Positions 17,459 through 26,631 of a stretch of DNA of 64,000 bases are shown here, one piece after another. The translations under genes and the position numbers were made by a program. The notes under the pieces were generated by a model. The model had not been told where the DNA came from and did no database searches. It saw only the letters and a program-made list of their open reading frames with translations. Numbering within the stretch: the stretch's first letter is position 1; every line of letters begins with the position of its first letter. The DNA comes from JAAYCU01 sp964401335 (GTDB lineage: Bacteria; Planctomycetota; Phycisphaerae; UBA1845; PWPN01), in assembly GCA_964401335.1 (NCBI GenBank), contig CAYNYK010000004.1, positions 26,039 through 90,038 of the forward strand, written 5' to 3'.

Positions 17459-19363
17459 ATGTCTCTTCAACGCATTTTTCTCATACTATGCGGCTTGGCC
17501 CAATTCGCTCATGCCCAGACCCTTACTCTCCCGCTCGATCAACGTCCTGAATGGATTCGGCGCGACGGAATCGTGATGGCCGGCAGTTGGGAGGCCCTGC
17601 CTTTTCGTTTGCACCAGAACGGTAAAATCCGCGAAATGACCCCGGCCGAGCAGACCGGCTATCTGCACGAACACAGCCCTGAAATGATCGCCCGTCTGAT
17701 AGAACTTGGGGTGAACTTCGTGATGATGCACGCCTATAAGGGGGCGGGGCTTGAAACTGAGCGCCAGAGCATGGCCGACTCCGTGCGCTTCGCCCGTTTA
17801 TGTCACGAGGCCGGTTTGCGTGTCGGGGTTTATAATTACAGCGGGGCCTTTCTGTGGCAAGTCTTTTTCAAGGAAATGCCCGAAGCCAGCAATTGGATCA
17901 TCCTCGACGAAGAAGGCCAACCCGTCCCCTATAGCCCCTCGAAAACCCGTTATTACTGGAATCGCAATCATCCCGACGCCGAGGCCTTCTACAAAAAGCT
18001 GATTCATTTCGCCGTAAAAGACATCCAGGCCGACTTACTGCATTTCGACAACTATCTCATCGGCCCCGGATACGACGCTTTTTCCGTGCGACACTTTCGC
18101 GAGCATCTGCGTAAACGTTTTTCATCGGAACAACTTGCCAGGTTGGGTATCGCGGACCCGGATGCCCTTACCCCGCCGAAAAAAAATGATCCCAACCCGT
18201 ACCTTCAATACGTCTGGCGGGATTATTGCTGCCAGGCGCTGGCCGACTCCTATCACGACATGGGCCGCTACGCCCGCTCGCTACGTCCCGACATCTTGCT
18301 GGAATGTAATCCCGGCGGGGTCAACAAGTGGACCGTCCCCCCCATCGATCATGCCCGGCTCCTGACCGGCGGCGAGGCTTTCTGGCATGAAGGCCGCGAA
18401 CCGCTCTACTCAGCGGACGAATTCCGTACCCGCATCCGCAACTTCAAGGTCGCCCGGTTGATGAATAACATCCTGTTCACGTACACGACCGGCCCGCTGG
18501 CCATGGCCGAATCCATGGCCTTCAATCTGGATTTCTGCGGCTGCATCTGCTGGTTCCAGTTCGGCGATATCCGCTCCCGTCCCGGCGAAGACAATCATGT
18601 TTCCGAGGAATTGGCCCCGTTCATCCGCTTTTTCCATGAGCGTCGCGAGTTGTTCCGCGATGCCGAGGTCATCGCCGACGCCGCCATCCTGCGCAGCTTC
18701 CCTTCCCAGGTCTTCGCTGATCCGCGATGGGCTGACCTGACCTACCGTGTCGAACAAACCCTTATCGAAAGCTGCATCCCCTTCCAGATCATCTACGATC
18801 AGCATCTGGTCGATCCGCAACGCTACAAAACGCTGGTGCTGGCCGGCTGCGTGGCCATGTCCGATCAACAGTTGGAGCAGGTTTGCCGATTCGTGAAGAA
18901 CGGCGGCCGATTGTGTATCATCGGGCCGGCGGCCACGCATGACGAATGGATGTTCCCCCGCGAAAAATCTCCCTTGGCCGACCTGTCGGCTGGGCAGGTC
19001 GTCCGTATCGAGGAAGAACAAGATGTCGGTAAGGCTATCCGCCGGGCCTGCGTGGACCGCCGGTCATTGTCCATTGAGCCGCCCCCCGGCCTGTGCCTGG
19101 AATTCACCCGCCAGCCCGATCGCCTTCTTGTGCATCTGGTCAATTATCATCTCGAGCAACCGGCGGAGCAGATAAAATTACAAATCCCCCTTCCAAAAGG
19201 CTCGAAAGTCTCCGCCGTCAGCCTGGCCGGACCGGAACAGACCCGCGACCTCGATCTGCCCTTTGTCGCGAGCGACGGATCGGTCACATTCACCGTACCC
19301 AAAGTGAAGATCTATGCTATCGCCGCCGTTACGCTTGCCTCCGAGAACGCGTTGCTACCCTGA
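17459..19363 (+). CDS. exported glycoside-hydrolase-like protein with beta-galactosidase-type trimerisation domain
   Basis: A 634-residue protein with a signal peptide ending near HAQ (~19). Residues ~60-420 look like a TIM barrel: an early strand LGVNFVMMHAYKGAG, RVGVYNYSG, DLLHFDNYLIGPGYDAF, and ILLECNPGG. The C-terminal part (~460-540) resembles the flavodoxin-like trimerisation domain of GH42-type enzymes (TLVLAGCVAMSDQQLEQVCRFVKNGGRLCIIGP), followed by a small beta domain. The family number cannot be settled; GH42/GH29-like or an uncharacterised clan member is likely. It is probably periplasmic. It lies convergent to another large carbohydrate-active protein, in keeping with polysaccharide degradation. 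Confidence 0.65.
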   Translation: MSLQRIFLILCGLAQFAHAQTLTLPLDQRPEWIRRDGIVMAGSWEALPFRLHQNGKIREMTPAEQTGYLHEHSPEMIARLIELGVNFVMMHAYKGAGLETERQSMADSVRFARLCHEAGLRVGVYNYSGAFLWQVFFKEMPEASNWIILDEEGQPVPYSPSKTRYYWNRNHPDAEAFYKKLIHFAVKDIQADLLHFDNYLIGPGYDAFSVRHFREHLRKRFSSEQLARLGIADPDALTPPKKNDPNPYLQYVWRDYCCQALADSYHDMGRYARSLRPDILLECNPGGVNKWTVPPIDHARLLTGGEAFWHEGREPLYSADEFRTRIRNFKVARLMNNILFTYTTGPLAMAESMAFNLDFCGCICWFQFGDIRSRPGEDNHVSEELAPFIRFFHERRELFRDAEVIADAAILRSFPSQVFADPRWADLTYRVEQTLIESCIPFQIIYDQHLVDPQRYKTLVLAGCVAMSDQQLEQVCRFVKNGGRLCIIGPAATHDEWMFPREKSPLADLSAGQVVRIEEEQDVGKAIRRACVDRRSLSIEPPPGLCLEFTRQPDRLLVHLVNYHLEQPAEQIKLQIPLPKGSKVSAVSLAGPEQTRDLDLPFVASDGSVTFTVPKVKIYAIAAVTLASENALLP

Positions 19364-19495
19364 AATCACAAACTCCGGCGTCTCGATGCCATGAATTTAC
19401 TGGATAAGTTGGGAAAATCACGGCCGGCAAAGCAGTGCATCCGCAAGGATACCGGTCACGATAAATACGGATTGTCCGAGGAGCCCGTCATCGTT

Positions 19496-22400
19496 TCACC
19501 GGTGCACTTCCGCGATATTATTGAGCTCGTAACTCTCATCGATCCGCTCTTCGGGATCGATCACGATCCGGCAGCGGCCCCGGGCCTGCGCGGCCGCGCC
19601 GCGAAACACGATTTCCCGCCGAACCGGTTCGAGATTCGTGATTTCCGGCAAGCCGTCCACCGGAACCCGCGCCAGAGCGTTCCATTGTTCGCCCTTTTGA
19701 GCTTCCAGAACAACATCGAACGCGCCGGCGGCGGCCGCGCCGATATTGTGCAACGTCACGCGCACAGACTCCCCATCAAAACGAACGTCCCGAGAATGAA
19801 CGGCCAAATCCGGCCGTCGAGCGGGGACATCCAGCTTCTCCAGCAGACGCACATCCACCAGCCATGTCCGCCGGGAAGGCACATCCACATAAAGAGGCGT
19901 CCCGCGACATTTGTACGTAAGCGAACGCCCCTCTTCCCAGAGGATCGGCCGCAACCGCTCGCCGTCGGTTGCCCCACAGGTCAACCGGTACTCGCCGGGC
20001 ACCAATCGCCATGGACGAAAACCGACACGTGTCGGACCATCGTTGAAATTGTATATCAACAGACGCAGACGCTCCGGTAAACTGTTGCACACCACGGCCG
20101 CGAAATTCAAGTCCGGCGAGTCCCACGTAACCGCCATTGTCGGAATCAGCCCGTCATCCAGCACATTAAGAACGCCGCCGGTGTACCCCCCGTAAATGGC
20201 GAAATCGCCGGGAATGTCCGAGCGATCCGTCTGCATCACCTCAACGGTTTTCTCCGACCAGTTAACCCGTAACGAAGCGATTGCACCTTCAAAGGTTTTC
20301 ATAAATCGGTCAAGATCCTGATCGTTCTGAAAACGCAAGGGAGCGGACAACCCATAGGCATCATGAACCGAAGTACCGGTCATCCAGCGATAAAGCGTGG
20401 ATACCGTAGGGGTTGCCTGCTGCGTACAATCCGCGCGGAGATTACGAATATCATCACGGGGCAGGTTGGCATCCAGTTCCTTTGGCCCGGGCAACATGGC
20501 GGCCATCTCCATCATCCGGTCAATAGGTTCGAGATACTTGCGGTCGCCACTGAAATAATACGCTCCCAGCAACGCGGAGTGATATTTATTGAGGCATTTA
20601 CCGAGTTTGTTCATCATGGATCCATAGTAATGGGCGTCCGGATTCAGCCAATGCAGGCCGCCCGGTGGATCGATTCCGCCGCTAGGCCAGAACATCGAAA
20701 ACGGCATATAGCCCGCCGGTTTGGAACCGATTTCCGCCATCGCGATATCGCGCAGATTATCCGCCCAGCGGAGATAGATATCCCGAGCCTCCGGGACACC
20801 GTACCAGGCCAGCCAGATAAAATGCCGCATGGCCCGGCAACTGAAGATGCTCTGGTTGGCCGCCCACGGTTTCAGGTTCGCCTCGGTCGCGCTGAATTCG
20901 TTGCTTTTGAACTGCAATCCGCCGCGTTCGTTGACCCCCATCGCCACTTCATACAGCACTTTGGCCGTTTTGAGATTGCGTTCGACATATTCCGGATCGC
21001 CGTAACGCAGCAGCAGCATCAGCGGATGCGTATCCGCTCCCGGTTCGACGGCGTGTTCAATATCTCCCATTTCCGGCGAATAACCCTGCTCCTTCAATAC
21101 ATGCTTCCAAACGCCGTCAGCGAGTTTCTGAAAACCGGCGAGAGCCGTTTCGCCCGCGCTGGTAATACACACATACATGCCCCACGAACGCATCAACTCC
21201 ACATCATCGCCCCAGCCGCCGCCGAGCTGCCCATCCGGCTGCTGGCGTTCGGTAAACCACCAGTCCATGATCTTGTGCGCACGCACCAACCCCTCTTGCA
21301 GGTAGCGGGCCCAGGCCGGGCCTTCCGATTCCGCCCGGATCAGATCTTCGCCCCACGGAATCTGTTCACCAGTCAGTTGGGCGATACCCTCGTGATCGGG
21401 CCAAAGTTTTTTTAACGATACGAAGATATCCATCGCCTCCTGCTTCTGCCGCTCCAGATGTTGTTCCTGACCCCAGGCCAGATGATAACGGCCGCGGAAA
21501 AGCAGGTTTTTATAGTAGAACGGATTGTGTTCCGGCCCTACGGCATGTATACGCTCGCACCGATACTTGTCTCTGTTAGCCAGTGTAACCTTACCGGCCC
21601 AGTCGGCCAGCAGAGCATAAGCAGCCGCGGCCGGGTCGTTCCGATTGCTGTCGGCCACCTCCCGGGCCAAACGGGCAATCTTTTCATGATCTTCCTCGCC
21701 GTGGATATAGGCCGGATCACCCAGCACATAGGCCAAAGCCACCACGCTTTCCAGACTGGGCGGCTGGATTGCGGCCAGTTGCGTATAAGCCTTTTTGTAT
21801 TCCCGTCGGTTATAGGCATCGATACCGTTCTTGATCGCATCCGAAAGCCGTTTTTCCCCTGCGTAAGACAGACGCCGATCTTGCCAGCGATAACCAATAT
21901 CCAAGACCCGCGGATCCTTGATATACGTCGGCCCCTCGGGCACGGGCGTGGTTCGTTCATACACCTTCACATTGTCCACATACATACCCATCCAGGTCAC
22001 AACACTGACATGCTCAAAACCGGACCCACCGATCACGTCAGGATCCGTAACCTCCAGCAGCCGGGTTCCGTTGACGGTGTAGCTGACGCTTCGGCCTTCC
22101 TTAACCGCCACGCAACGATAGGTTTTACCGTATTCAATTAAAAATGGCGGATGTTGATCGAGCTGACGTACCCCTTTAATTTTGATGGGGCTCGACAGTT
22201 GATTGACCTGATTGCTCCACGCGCCAAACTGCAAGAGATAACCGAACCCCACGAAGGAATTGCCCCCCAAGCCGCAGGCAATATCACACGCAGGCTTGTC
22301 GGGATCGACCTGGGCCTCGAATTCAAGACGCACGTCGTCGGCGAAACCACGCGTGATCATGGCATGCACCGGATTGGGTTGTTCGCGGGAAAAGATATAC

Positions 22401-22585
22401 AGACGGCCATCGACGATTTGTCCGTGGCCCTGAATGATATCCCAATCGCCGCCGAGTTCCGGCCGCTCGAAGGCGTCCTCAAACACCAATCGCCACTCCC
22501 TGTCGCCCGCCTTGGTTGCTCCCGCGGACAAAAACAAGACAAAACCCGCCATGATCCCTTTCATTTGCTTGTACTTGCCATGCAT
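19496..22585 (-). CDS. large exported carbohydrate-active mosaic: LamG-like, alpha/alpha barrel, CARDB
   Basis: 1029 residues from the ATG at 22585, chosen because AGAGGG lies 9 bases upstream and this start avoids overlap with the gene before it. A signal peptide (GIMAGFVLFLSAGATKAG) precedes a concanavalin-like beta domain (~30-210: FEDAFERPELGGDWDIIQG, VSYTVNGTRLLEV). TPR-like helices follow (~240-400), then an alpha/alpha toroid (~430-760: WWFTERQQPDGQLGGGWGDDVE, ADTHPLMLLLRYG). The C-terminal ~100 residues look like a CARDB adhesion module (RPDLAVHSRDVRF...GRCRIVIDPEERIDESYELNN). Likely a surface or periplasmic polysaccharide lyase or hydrolase; the active site is not identifiable by eye. 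Confidence 0.65.
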   Translation of the reverse strand: MHGKYKQMKGIMAGFVLFLSAGATKAGDREWRLVFEDAFERPELGGDWDIIQGHGQIVDGRLYIFSREQPNPVHAMITRGFADDVRLEFEAQVDPDKPACDIACGLGGNSFVGFGYLLQFGAWSNQVNQLSSPIKIKGVRQLDQHPPFLIEYGKTYRCVAVKEGRSVSYTVNGTRLLEVTDPDVIGGSGFEHVSVVTWMGMYVDNVKVYERTTPVPEGPTYIKDPRVLDIGYRWQDRRLSYAGEKRLSDAIKNGIDAYNRREYKKAYTQLAAIQPPSLESVVALAYVLGDPAYIHGEEDHEKIARLAREVADSNRNDPAAAAYALLADWAGKVTLANRDKYRCERIHAVGPEHNPFYYKNLLFRGRYHLAWGQEQHLERQKQEAMDIFVSLKKLWPDHEGIAQLTGEQIPWGEDLIRAESEGPAWARYLQEGLVRAHKIMDWWFTERQQPDGQLGGGWGDDVELMRSWGMYVCITSAGETALAGFQKLADGVWKHVLKEQGYSPEMGDIEHAVEPGADTHPLMLLLRYGDPEYVERNLKTAKVLYEVAMGVNERGGLQFKSNEFSATEANLKPWAANQSIFSCRAMRHFIWLAWYGVPEARDIYLRWADNLRDIAMAEIGSKPAGYMPFSMFWPSGGIDPPGGLHWLNPDAHYYGSMMNKLGKCLNKYHSALLGAYYFSGDRKYLEPIDRMMEMAAMLPGPKELDANLPRDDIRNLRADCTQQATPTVSTLYRWMTGTSVHDAYGLSAPLRFQNDQDLDRFMKTFEGAIASLRVNWSEKTVEVMQTDRSDIPGDFAIYGGYTGGVLNVLDDGLIPTMAVTWDSPDLNFAAVVCNSLPERLRLLIYNFNDGPTRVGFRPWRLVPGEYRLTCGATDGERLRPILWEEGRSLTYKCRGTPLYVDVPSRRTWLVDVRLLEKLDVPARRPDLAVHSRDVRFDGESVRVTLHNIGAAAAGAFDVVLEAQKGEQWNALARVPVDGLPEITNLEPVRREIVFRGAAAQARGRCRIVIDPEERIDESYELNNIAEVHR

Positions 22586-22607
22586 GAAAATGTCCCTCTT
22601 CGCTGAC

Positions 22608-23768
22608 CTAATGCCCCCCATAACCCGGAAAAATCGATATCACAATGGACAGGGCGATGAGAATGATGATGATCCATTCCAGCACTTCCATGCGCCAGTT
22701 GGTGTGATGATCCGAAAGCTTCTGATAAATGCTCTCCAAGGCCTGAAGCTTGCGCAGAATGCCTGCTTCCCATTCATGCAGATGGAGACGCTTGGAGGTT
22801 GCCCGATAGACCCGAGCCAGGTACTGGTCGCCCAGCAGCTTGATCGCGTTATGCACCCCTTCAAAAAGCAAGGCCCCATCCACCTGCAATTCCGCCACCC
22901 TTCGCAGATCCTTGTCCTGCGCCCCGAACAACTGCCGCCACTTTGCCCGCCGCCGGTTCAAGGCCTGATACGCTTCGCCCAAGGCGGCGTCCAGTTGCCG
23001 GTCCAGATAACGCATCTCCAACAATTCAATATTCGAGAATTCCAGAACCGCCCGCACGTCATCCGCGTTCTCGTCGAACAGGATCGCGGCGTTCCAGTCG
23101 ATAATCACCAGATCGTCACCCCCAAAAGATAAACGGCAGGCCAAGGCCTCCTCGATCTCCTGTTGCGAGAGATCGCCGCGTTCGGCACGCAGAATCCGGG
23201 CGAGCAGCGAGGCCTGCTCGGCTAAAACCCGTTGGCAGTGCTCTCCGCCGCGCAACGAACCTATATTGTAAATCACGTAATCCTCGACCAGACCGGAGAT
23301 GGCCGGCTTGTTCACCGCCGACTGGATCATGGTCACCAGTTGTTCCACCCGCGCCCGCGAGTCGGCCAGCAAGCATTCGTTGTCATACAGATCATCGCTC
23401 AGAACCAACAGCCGATCGATATCGCCATCCAGGGCAATACGGTATTCCACCGAGATTGACCCGAAATCATGAATCGTCGCCTCCACCGCCCCCAGGGTGT
23501 GAAATGACCCGATGGACAGTGGTTCCACATCCATGCTGGCGAGCAACGGCGGCGGATCATACTCGAAATACCGGGGCGCTCGTCGCTTGTGCTGGATCGT
23601 CTTGCGATACTTGGCCGTCGTGATCCCTTGTTCGGCCTTGTCCAGATCGATCGACAATCCGACATCGTAAGCGAAAAAGATATGGGCCATTCCCTGCTCG
23701 ATCTCAAACGCCACGGCCTTTGCTGCCCCGGTTTGCACCTGTTCCGCCCTAGAGCTGACCTCATCCAT
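22608..23768 (-). CDS. RMD1/DUF155-family protein with C-terminal membrane helix
   Basis: A 386-residue protein. It carries the family signature: a central WNAAILFDENADDVRAVLEFSN-type segment, then LEMRYLDRQLD, and a C-terminal ALESIYQKLSDHHTNWRMEVLEW followed by one membrane helix (IIIILIALSIVISIF). The family includes yeast Rmd1/Rmd8 and mitochondrial RMND1, and bacterial members are often membrane-anchored. The molecular function is unknown; RMND1 is linked to mitochondrial translation. It sits 147 bases downstream of the GCS2-like ligase gene on the same strand and 22 bases upstream of the carbohydrate-active gene. Confidence 0.8.
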   Translation of the reverse strand: MDEVSSRAEQVQTGAAKAVAFEIEQGMAHIFFAYDVGLSIDLDKAEQGITTAKYRKTIQHKRRAPRYFEYDPPPLLASMDVEPLSIGSFHTLGAVEATIHDFGSISVEYRIALDGDIDRLLVLSDDLYDNECLLADSRARVEQLVTMIQSAVNKPAISGLVEDYVIYNIGSLRGGEHCQRVLAEQASLLARILRAERGDLSQQEIEEALACRLSFGGDDLVIIDWNAAILFDENADDVRAVLEFSNIELLEMRYLDRQLDAALGEAYQALNRRRAKWRQLFGAQDKDLRRVAELQVDGALLFEGVHNAIKLLGDQYLARVYRATSKRLHLHEWEAGILRKLQALESIYQKLSDHHTNWRMEVLEWIIIILIALSIVISIFPGYGGH

Positions 23769-23915
23769 AAGTCACTCCCATGCGCTTTCGAACGGCAATC
23801 ACTCCATCCGAAGAGTCTAACATAATCCTTCCGCCAGTACCTTGTGTCCGAACCCTCGTTATGATCCCTTCCTGCATTTTACGATCGCTCACCCGCCAAT
23901 CGTAAAGCGATCGAT

Positions 23916-25226
23916 TCATGAAATAAACATTTTTCCGGTATCCAATTGATCACAAAGTCTTCGATACACGTCGGTTAACATGGACATCGAATACTCCGCA
24001 CCCAACGCCCGGTCGATCCGTCGGGCTAGACAACCGTGTCGGACCATCGTTTCCACCTCGGCGGTGTAATCGTGAAGATCGCACCTTGGACCGGCCAGTG
24101 CTTCGCGAATAATATGTTGCCATAATCTGCCGGCCGGACAAGCCGACCCCTCGCGCCATCCAAAAGCGGTCAGGTACTCCGGGTCATCGAGCAACGCGCC
24201 CTCCCCGTCACGAACCGTCCTTGCATAAATATGCGCCAGTCGCTCCGTGGCCCAGGTTTTCTGCTCCGCCCATCTCCCCCACCGCTCGGCCACCAGCATT
24301 TTCAACACTGTCACCACCGCGGCGGTGATGGCCAGATCGGCTGCCGGGCATTCCTGCATGTCGATCACTCGAATCTCAATCGTGTTTCGCTCGAATCGAG
24401 CAATGGCCCCCCGGGCATTCACCCACTCGTGTAATAAAAGCCCTTCCGGATCCAGCGGGCGCAAATCCGCGTAGATCGGTTCAAGTATCTTCTCATGATA
24501 CGCCTCGATATCAAACACCGGCTCGGGAATCACTCGGCCGCTGACCCGCGGCACGCGGGCGCAATTCTTTCCATACGCGATCAAGCGGTTATCCATCATT
24601 CCCGTGCGTCGCCCCTCCACGATCGGCGAGGAGGCCGCCAGCGCCGGCAGCAACGGCAAGAGCAGGCGGATCGCCGCGTGCAGCCTGCCGAATTCCTCAT
24701 CGCCATCGAACGGAAGATTAATGTGCAGACTTTGCAGATTGGACCAGCCGTGTCCGCGGCAATCGAAAATCCGATGAAAGGTCTCGTAAACCTGACCATA
24801 TCCGTGCGGCCATAGCCGGGTCTGTCGGTGCGGATGCATCCAGGGATGCATCGCTCCGCTCATCAACCGCCCCCCCAGCGGCGCCGCCAACTCCCGAACC
24901 CGTTTCAAATGTCGATCAAAAACCGGCGCCACGCCCGCCAAACGTTGCACCGGACCGGTGGTCTTCAACTCGATGACATGCAAAACCAGTTCGTTGGACC
25001 AACTGATATCCTCGAATGCCACATCCCCCGTGATCTCCCCGGCGGCGGCCGCAAGTATCTGATCGACAACCGGTAGCACCTCCAAACGGTCACGATCGAC
25101 CAGCATGTACTCCAACTCGATCCCGATACCCTCAAAGAGTCCCACCGTTGGCTTGTCGGACACGCCGATATACTCCTTCGCGGATGTGCTCGATTCTTCG
25201 CACAAACGATCGAATGATACGCTCAT
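23916..25226 (-). CDS. GCS2-type carboxylate-amine ligase (glutamate-cysteine-ligase-like)
   Basis: A 436-residue protein. Family features: GIELEYMLVD near the N-terminus (metal/ATP site Glu residues), LQSLHINLPF in the middle, and NTIEIRVIDMQECPAADLAI. GCS2-family enzymes join an amino acid amine to a carboxylate using ATP. Homologues placed beside RimK-like ATP-grasp genes are thought to act in peptide or amide synthesis rather than glutathione synthesis. The ATG at 25226 has an AAAGGA ribosome site but makes a 95-base overlap with the upstream ATP-grasp gene; GTG codons at 25163 and 25145 are shorter alternatives. It is the third gene of the C39/ATP-grasp/GCS2 set. Confidence 0.85.
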   Translation of the reverse strand: MSVSFDRLCEESSTSAKEYIGVSDKPTVGLFEGIGIELEYMLVDRDRLEVLPVVDQILAAAAGEITGDVAFEDISWSNELVLHVIELKTTGPVQRLAGVAPVFDRHLKRVRELAAPLGGRLMSGAMHPWMHPHRQTRLWPHGYGQVYETFHRIFDCRGHGWSNLQSLHINLPFDGDEEFGRLHAAIRLLLPLLPALAASSPIVEGRRTGMMDNRLIAYGKNCARVPRVSGRVIPEPVFDIEAYHEKILEPIYADLRPLDPEGLLLHEWVNARGAIARFERNTIEIRVIDMQECPAADLAITAAVVTVLKMLVAERWGRWAEQKTWATERLAHIYARTVRDGEGALLDDPEYLTAFGWREGSACPAGRLWQHIIREALAGPRCDLHDYTAEVETMVRHGCLARRIDRALGAEYSMSMLTDVYRRLCDQLDTGKMFIS

Positions 25227-26631
25227 AAAGGTCGTCCTTTAACACGCGATCCTCGACCCCCGCATCTATGTTGGGGTTGTCATTGATCTCGATAACATAC
25301 GCCTGATTACCCACCAGCTTCAAATCAACCCCATAAAGCCCCTCCCCAATCAACCGGGCGGCTCGAACCGCTGTCCGGACAATCTGGGGGGGCGCCTGTT
25401 CAACCGCCAAGGTCTCCGTGCGCCCATAACCGCGCTTACCGTCCGCTTGCCAATGCATGATCTGCCAGTGGCGGGGCGCCATGTAATACTTGCATACATA
25501 CAAAGGCTGCCCGTCCAGAACTCCCACCCGCCAGTCAAAATCGCTCGGCATGTACGCCTGGGCCACGACTACGTCCGAATCCTCCAGCAATTCCTCCACC
25601 TTCCGCCGATAGCTCTCCAGGTCCTCCAGCTTGCTGACTCCCATGGAAAACGCGCTGTCCGGTTGCTTGAGTACCAGAGGAAAACCCAGCTCTTTCGCCG
25701 TTTCCTCGATGTTATCTTTCTGTACGATCACCGTACGCGGTGTGGGGATGCGGTGCAAGGCGAGCAACTCAGCCATGTAAACCTTATTAGTACACCGGGC
25801 AATCGACATGGGATCATCGATGACGGCCATCCCTTCGGCCGCCGCGCGCCGGGCAAAACGATAAGTATAATGATTAACGAATGTGGTGGTACGAATGAAA
25901 AGGGCGTCGTATTCCCCCAGGCGGGCATAATCGTCCTTGGTAATCAGTTCCGCGCCGACCCCGAGGTGACGAGCCGCGCGTATAAATTTCCGAATGGCCG
26001 CCGGATCGGAGGGAGGCTCGTCCTCTCCCGGATCATGAAGTATTGCCAGGTAATAACGCGGAAGGGGCAGGAAACGGTTGTAACGTTGACGACGCCTGAA
26101 ATACTCCTCGGCGGCGGCCACCACCATCGGATGGTGCGTCGGCGGTATCTCGCTGGTCGGAATCGGACGCACGCTCCGCAATTGCCATTTCAGCTTATCA
26201 CGCACGAAATAAGCCCGCAGCAGCGGACTGCGAAACCGCCCGAACAGCCGCCGCCCTAATTGGGCATCCCGCCGGGTCAAGGTCTTGCCAAAATAAATGC
26301 TCAACGAAAATTCGTCCGGCCGAACCGGCCGTAACGTCTTCTGGATCAGATCATCCATGTCCTCCGAGATCGCCCGCACCAGCGCCGAAGATTTCATGTC
26401 CTGAATGGCCATGATGTCCGGCTCCGGCTTATGCTCCCGAGCTTCAGCCAACAGCGATACATAGTACCCCAGGCTTTGATAACTATAGGATCGGCAAAGA
26501 TTGAACACCCGCGTGTTCGTCATCCGGTGATACGTCGGGTCCGTCAGGTAACGCCGCGCGCCCACCACTTCCACGCCGGGAATGGATAAAGGCCAGTGGT
26601 CCGGCTCACGTACAACAATTAAGATCGGCAT
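25132..26631 (-). CDS. RimK-like ATP-grasp ligase with RLAN-type N-terminal domain
   Basis: A 499-residue protein. The N-terminal ~200 residues (ILIVVREPDHWPLSIPGVEV, YLTDPTYHRMTNTRVFNLCR, YYVSLLAEAREH) match what I recall as the RimK-like ATP-grasp N-terminal (RLAN) domain. The C-terminal half is a complete ATP-grasp: hinge PLVLKQPDSAFSMGVSKLED, DWRVGVLDGQPLYVCKYY, and the metal site VDLKLVGNQAYVIEINDNPN. The enzyme should activate a carboxylate as acyl-phosphate and join it to an amine. It overlaps the C39-like peptidase gene by 13 bases and the GCS2 gene by 95. A GGAG ribosome site lies in front of the ATG at 26631. Confidence 0.85.
   Translation of the reverse strand: MPILIVVREPDHWPLSIPGVEVVGARRYLTDPTYHRMTNTRVFNLCRSYSYQSLGYYVSLLAEAREHKPEPDIMAIQDMKSSALVRAISEDMDDLIQKTLRPVRPDEFSLSIYFGKTLTRRDAQLGRRLFGRFRSPLLRAYFVRDKLKWQLRSVRPIPTSEIPPTHHPMVVAAAEEYFRRRQRYNRFLPLPRYYLAILHDPGEDEPPSDPAAIRKFIRAARHLGVGAELITKDDYARLGEYDALFIRTTTFVNHYTYRFARRAAAEGMAVIDDPMSIARCTNKVYMAELLALHRIPTPRTVIVQKDNIEETAKELGFPLVLKQPDSAFSMGVSKLEDLESYRRKVEELLEDSDVVVAQAYMPSDFDWRVGVLDGQPLYVCKYYMAPRHWQIMHWQADGKRGYGRTETLAVEQAPPQIVRTAVRAARLIGEGLYGVDLKLVGNQAYVIEINDNPNIDAGVEDRVLKDDLYERIIRSFVRRIEHIREGVYRRVRQANGGTL

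Noticed and set aside
20363..21415. Long open frame on the plus strand opposite the mosaic carbohydrate-active gene
   Set aside because: It is antisense to a clear protein gene, has unusual composition (many His, Arg and Ile) and no ribosome site. It arises from the codon bias of the true strand.
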